Assembly: GCF_027247405.1 (NCBI RefSeq)
Contig: NZ_CP097463.1
Location: 2,666,001 to 2,730,000, forward strand
Source of the DNA: Jatrophihabitans cynanchi
Lineage (GTDB): Bacteria > Actinomycetota > Actinomycetes > Mycobacteriales > Jatrophihabitantaceae
Direction: 5' to 3'
DNA: 64,000 nucleotides
The notes beneath the pieces were generated by a model. That model worked only from the letters and a program-made list of their open reading frames with translations, did not search any database and was not told the DNA's origin. Shown here piece after piece: positions 61,634 to 64,000 of the stretch (positions within the stretch are counted from its first letter, which is position 1; the number at the start of each line of letters is the position of its first letter). Both the position numbers and the translations under genes were made by a program.

Positions 61634-61722
61634 GTTCCCCCATCGACTGACGACATTCCGGCCGCTCGCCCCACCGGCTCACGAATATTCGGCGCCAGAT
61701 CTCGTCACTGCAGGGGGGAAGC
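61634..61722. repeat. Dispersed intergenic repeat, copy C (89 nt)
   Basis: Third gap-free 89-nt copy. It is the most diverged in the middle (gaatattcggcgccagatctc) but ends with actgcaggggggaagc, identical over 16 bases to copy A. It sits between the acetyltransferase (+) and tRNA-Lys (-) genes, again in an intergenic position. Confidence 0.75.
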
Positions 61723-61806
61723 AGCAGCGGCACGCACCATCGAGGCCCGAGTACGGTGCCGCGTCCGCTGCCGCAACCTGCGGTGACAGTGGAGCGATCA
61801 CCTCGG

Positions 61807-61879
61807 TGGGCCCCGCGGGGCTCGAACCCGCAACCTACGGATTAAAAGTCCGCAGCTCTGCCAATTGAGCTAGAGGCCC
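61807..61879 (-). tRNA. tRNA-Lys (anticodon TTT)
   Basis: A 73-nt tRNA on the minus strand. Acceptor arms GGGCCTC/GGGGCCC (one G-U pair), D-loop TAGCTCAATTGGCAGAGC, anticodon loop ctTTTaa between ggact-like arms, T-arm GCGGGTTCGAGCCCCGC, discriminator A. CCA not encoded. The restriction-modification gene begins 210 bases beyond its 5' end. Confidence 0.95.
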
Positions 61880-62088
61880 GGCGTATGGGAGGAAGTCTGG
61901 GAACAACGGCAGGAAGAACCCAGGGAACAACCCGCTGCCGGCTCCCAGCGTAGTGCCCAGCGCCCCTCCGGCCACGGCGTCCTCCCCGGCTTGACCGTTC
62001 GGGGCGCTGCCCGTGCGTCAAGGAGCCGCGACCCTTGCCACTGGGTGGAGGATGTTGCTGATCATCGACGGTCGTCGGAGGGTACTGC

Positions 62089-64000
62089 GTGGCAACGCCT
62101 GCGGGATTTGAAAACAAGGTCGCGTTCGTATGGAGGATCGCGGACAAGCTGCGCGGTCACCTCAAGCCGCACGAGTACGGGTCGGTGATGCTGCCGACGC
62201 TTGTGTTGTTCCGGCTGGACGCGGTCCTGGAGGAGACGAAGCCGCAAGTGCTGGCGAAGGCCACCGGCCTAGACCTGATGTCTCCGGGCGCCGACAAGAT
62301 CCTCCGCAAGGTGGCTGGGCAGCCGTTCTACAACACCAGCCCGCTGACGCTGAAGTCGATGCTGTCGGACGACAAGAACATCGCCGCGCAGTTGCGGCAG
62401 TACATCGCGGCGTTCAGCCCGGCGGCGACCGAGGTGCTCGACGCCTATCGCTACGACGAGACCATCACCCGACTGGACAAGGCCGGCGTGCTGTACGCCG
62501 TGCTCGGCGACTTCGCCGACATCGAACTGCACCCGAACTACGTCTCCAACGAGGCGATGGGCTACATCTTCGAGGAACTCCTCCGGAAGTTCTCGGAAAT
62601 GAGCAACGAGACGGCCGGTGAGCACTACACGCCGCGTGAGGTCATCCGGCTCATGGTGGACCTGCTGTTCGCCGAGGACGCCGACGCACTGACCGGCCCG
62701 GCGCCGGTGCGCACGCTGTACGACCCGTGCGCAGGCACCAGCGGGATGCTCTCGGTCGCGGCGAACTACCTCACCGAGCTCAACCCGAACGCGCTGCTGG
62801 AGGTCTACGGGCAGGAACTGAACCCGGAGACCTGGGCCGTCGCGCGGTCGGAGTTGATGATGCGTGGTGTCGAACCCGACCGCATGGCGCTGGGCAACAG
62901 CCTCACCCAGGACGGCTACCCGGGGCTTCGCGCGGACTACCAGCTCACGAACCCACCCTACGGCGTGGACTGGAAGACCTACGCCGACCCGATCAAGACC
63001 GAGGCCACCACGAAGGGGTTCGCCGGCCGCTTCGGCGCCGGCCTGCCCCGGATCAGCGACGGCTCGTTCCTGTTCCTCCAGCACATGATCAGCAAGATGA
63101 AGCCGATTGTCGGCGGCCAAGGTGGATCGCGCATCGCGATCGTGCTGTCCGGCTCGCCGCTCTTCTCCGGCGGCGCTGGGTCCGGGGAGTCGGAGATCCG
63201 GCGCTGGATCATCGAGAACGACTGGCTGGAGGGCATCGTCGGCTTGCCGGATCAGATGTTCTACAACACCGGCATCTCCACCTACGTCTGGATCGTGACC
63301 AACCGCAAGCCGGCCGAGCGGGCCGGCACCGTGACGCTTGTCGACGCCCGGGAGCTCGGCACGAAGATGCGGAAGTCGCTCGGCGACAAGCGAAAGGAGC
63401 TCAGCCCGGACGCGATCAGCGAGATCAGCCGCCTGTTCCGTGATGCGCTCGAACTGGCCGGCTCAGACCCGCGCGTGAAGGTGATGCGCAACGAGGAGTT
63501 CGGCTACGCGCGGCTCACCGTCGAGCGCCAGATGCGTCGGGTCTGGCGGATAGATGACACGACCCTCGTCGAGCTGCCTGGGGACCTTGCAGCCGTGGTC
63601 GACAAGTTGCGCGGCCAAGCTTGGACGACTGAGAAGGCGGCGCGCATCGCCGTGGGCGCGTGCGGGCTGGACACCAAGCAGATCAACACCGTCGTCAAGA
63701 CGATCACGGTCTACGACGCCGAAGCCGAACCGATCAAGGCGAAGAAGGGGCACGGCTTCGAGGCCGACCCCGACCTGCGCGAACAGGAGAACATCGCTCT
63801 TCCCTCGGGGTACCTCGACCTGGGCGAGCAGGAGCGGATCAAGGCCGTTCGGGAGGCTGCTGTGAAGCACCTCGCCGAGGAGATCCACCCGTACGTTCCC
63901 GACGCCTGGATCGACCATGACAAGACGAAGATCGGCTACGAGATTCCGTTTGTCCGCCAGTTCTACGTCTACACCCCACCGCGTCCGGTCGCGGAGATCC
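62089..64000 (+). CDS. hsdM: Type I restriction-modification methyltransferase subunit HsdM (partial, cut by window end)
   Basis: GTG at 62089 with GGAGGG 6 bases upstream; 637 codons are visible and the frame is open at the window end. An N-terminal helical domain (FENKVAFVWRIADKLRGHLKPHEYG, in part) is followed by the class I methylase domain: YDPCAGTSGML (SAM-binding motif I, about 213-223), GQELNPETWAVAR, and the catalytic LTNPPYG (about 287-293), an NPPY motif for N6-adenine methylation. The length beyond 600 residues already exceeds many HsdM proteins, with a C-terminal extension. HsdS and HsdR should follow outside the window. GC content is lower than its neighbours, suggesting an acquired island. 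Confidence 0.93.
   Translation, partial: MATPAGFENKVAFVWRIADKLRGHLKPHEYGSVMLPTLVLFRLDAVLEETKPQVLAKATGLDLMSPGADKILRKVAGQPFYNTSPLTLKSMLSDDKNIAAQLRQYIAAFSPAATEVLDAYRYDETITRLDKAGVLYAVLGDFADIELHPNYVSNEAMGYIFEELLRKFSEMSNETAGEHYTPREVIRLMVDLLFAEDADALTGPAPVRTLYDPCAGTSGMLSVAANYLTELNPNALLEVYGQELNPETWAVARSELMMRGVEPDRMALGNSLTQDGYPGLRADYQLTNPPYGVDWKTYADPIKTEATTKGFAGRFGAGLPRISDGSFLFLQHMISKMKPIVGGQGGSRIAIVLSGSPLFSGGAGSGESEIRRWIIENDWLEGIVGLPDQMFYNTGISTYVWIVTNRKPAERAGTVTLVDARELGTKMRKSLGDKRKELSPDAISEISRLFRDALELAGSDPRVKVMRNEEFGYARLTVERQMRRVWRIDDTTLVELPGDLAAVVDKLRGQAWTTEKAARIAVGACGLDTKQINTVVKTITVYDAEAEPIKAKKGHGFEADPDLREQENIALPSGYLDLGEQERIKAVREAAVKHLAEEIHPYVPDAWIDHDKTKIGYEIPFVRQFYVYTPPRPVAEI

Overview
The window is a chromosomal segment of a very GC-rich actinobacterium. 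The lineage call rests on linked markers: mycothiol synthase (mshD) beside a GlnR-type orphan regulator and the pst operon, an MptB-like mannosyltransferase, a heparin-binding-haemagglutinin-like gene with its usual neighbours, a ChoD-type cholesterol oxidase, frequent GTG starts, and many promoters whose -10 hexamer lies 6-8 bases before the start codon (leaderless transcription). Several blocks (mshD-glnR, cysA-sseC-nitrobindin, pabC, ygfZ, and XRE-hbhA-DUF2516) follow an order I know from Mycobacterium, but nothing here fixes the genus.

1-13 kb: end of a NarL-type two-component system, a TrpB2-type tryptophan synthase beta chain, then a purine block (purA, purD, purB) interleaved with exported or anchored beta-propeller proteins and a tandem pair of paralogous membrane-anchored proteins; a hotdog thioesterase with a siderophore-interacting flavoprotein; an Ohr/OsmC peroxidase; L-serine dehydratase. 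13-24 kb: a DHA2 drug exporter divergent from its likely TetR repressor, tRNA-Ser and tRNA-Arg, an SDR, DinB-like and cupin proteins, a PrmC-like methyltransferase, acetoacetyl-CoA synthetase plus HMG-CoA lyase (leucine/ketone-body carbon), then a small accessory patch with a frameshifted HAD phosphatase and a MazEF-type toxin-antitoxin pair.

24-38 kb: a Cys-pair membrane protein, a surface-anchored protein, cholesterol oxidase under a palindrome, the phosphate operon pstSCAB-phoU behind a two-unit PHO box, mshD, glnR, an alpha/beta hydrolase, a membrane protein, and a sulfurtransferase operon (cysA-sseC) preceded by a leaderless cysteine-rich leader peptide that looks like a cysteine attenuator. 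38-50 kb: TetR/diiron-oxygenase module with 29-bp-spaced direct repeats, an ABC-2 exporter, a 12-codon ORF with an extreme Shine-Dalgarno, pabC, a Fur-family regulator, ygfZ, an MMPL transporter, an M20 amidohydrolase, and XRE-hbhA-DUF2516.

50-64 kb: a GT-C mannosyltransferase, a secreted protein, an OmpR-type two-component system, a TRIC-family channel, a KstD-like flavoprotein coupled to an SDR, a PP2C/STAS/HATPase partner-switching cassette, a GNAT acetyltransferase, tRNA-Lys, and the first 637 codons of a type I restriction-modification methylase running off the window.

Unexplained structure worth attention: a three-copy, exactly 89-nt, gap-free dispersed intergenic repeat (13861, 55161, 61634); many long perfect hairpins without T-tracts at gene ends; and the short ORFs at 36320 and 42122. 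I see no CRISPR array, prophage, insertion sequence or biosynthetic megacluster, and most of the window is core genome.
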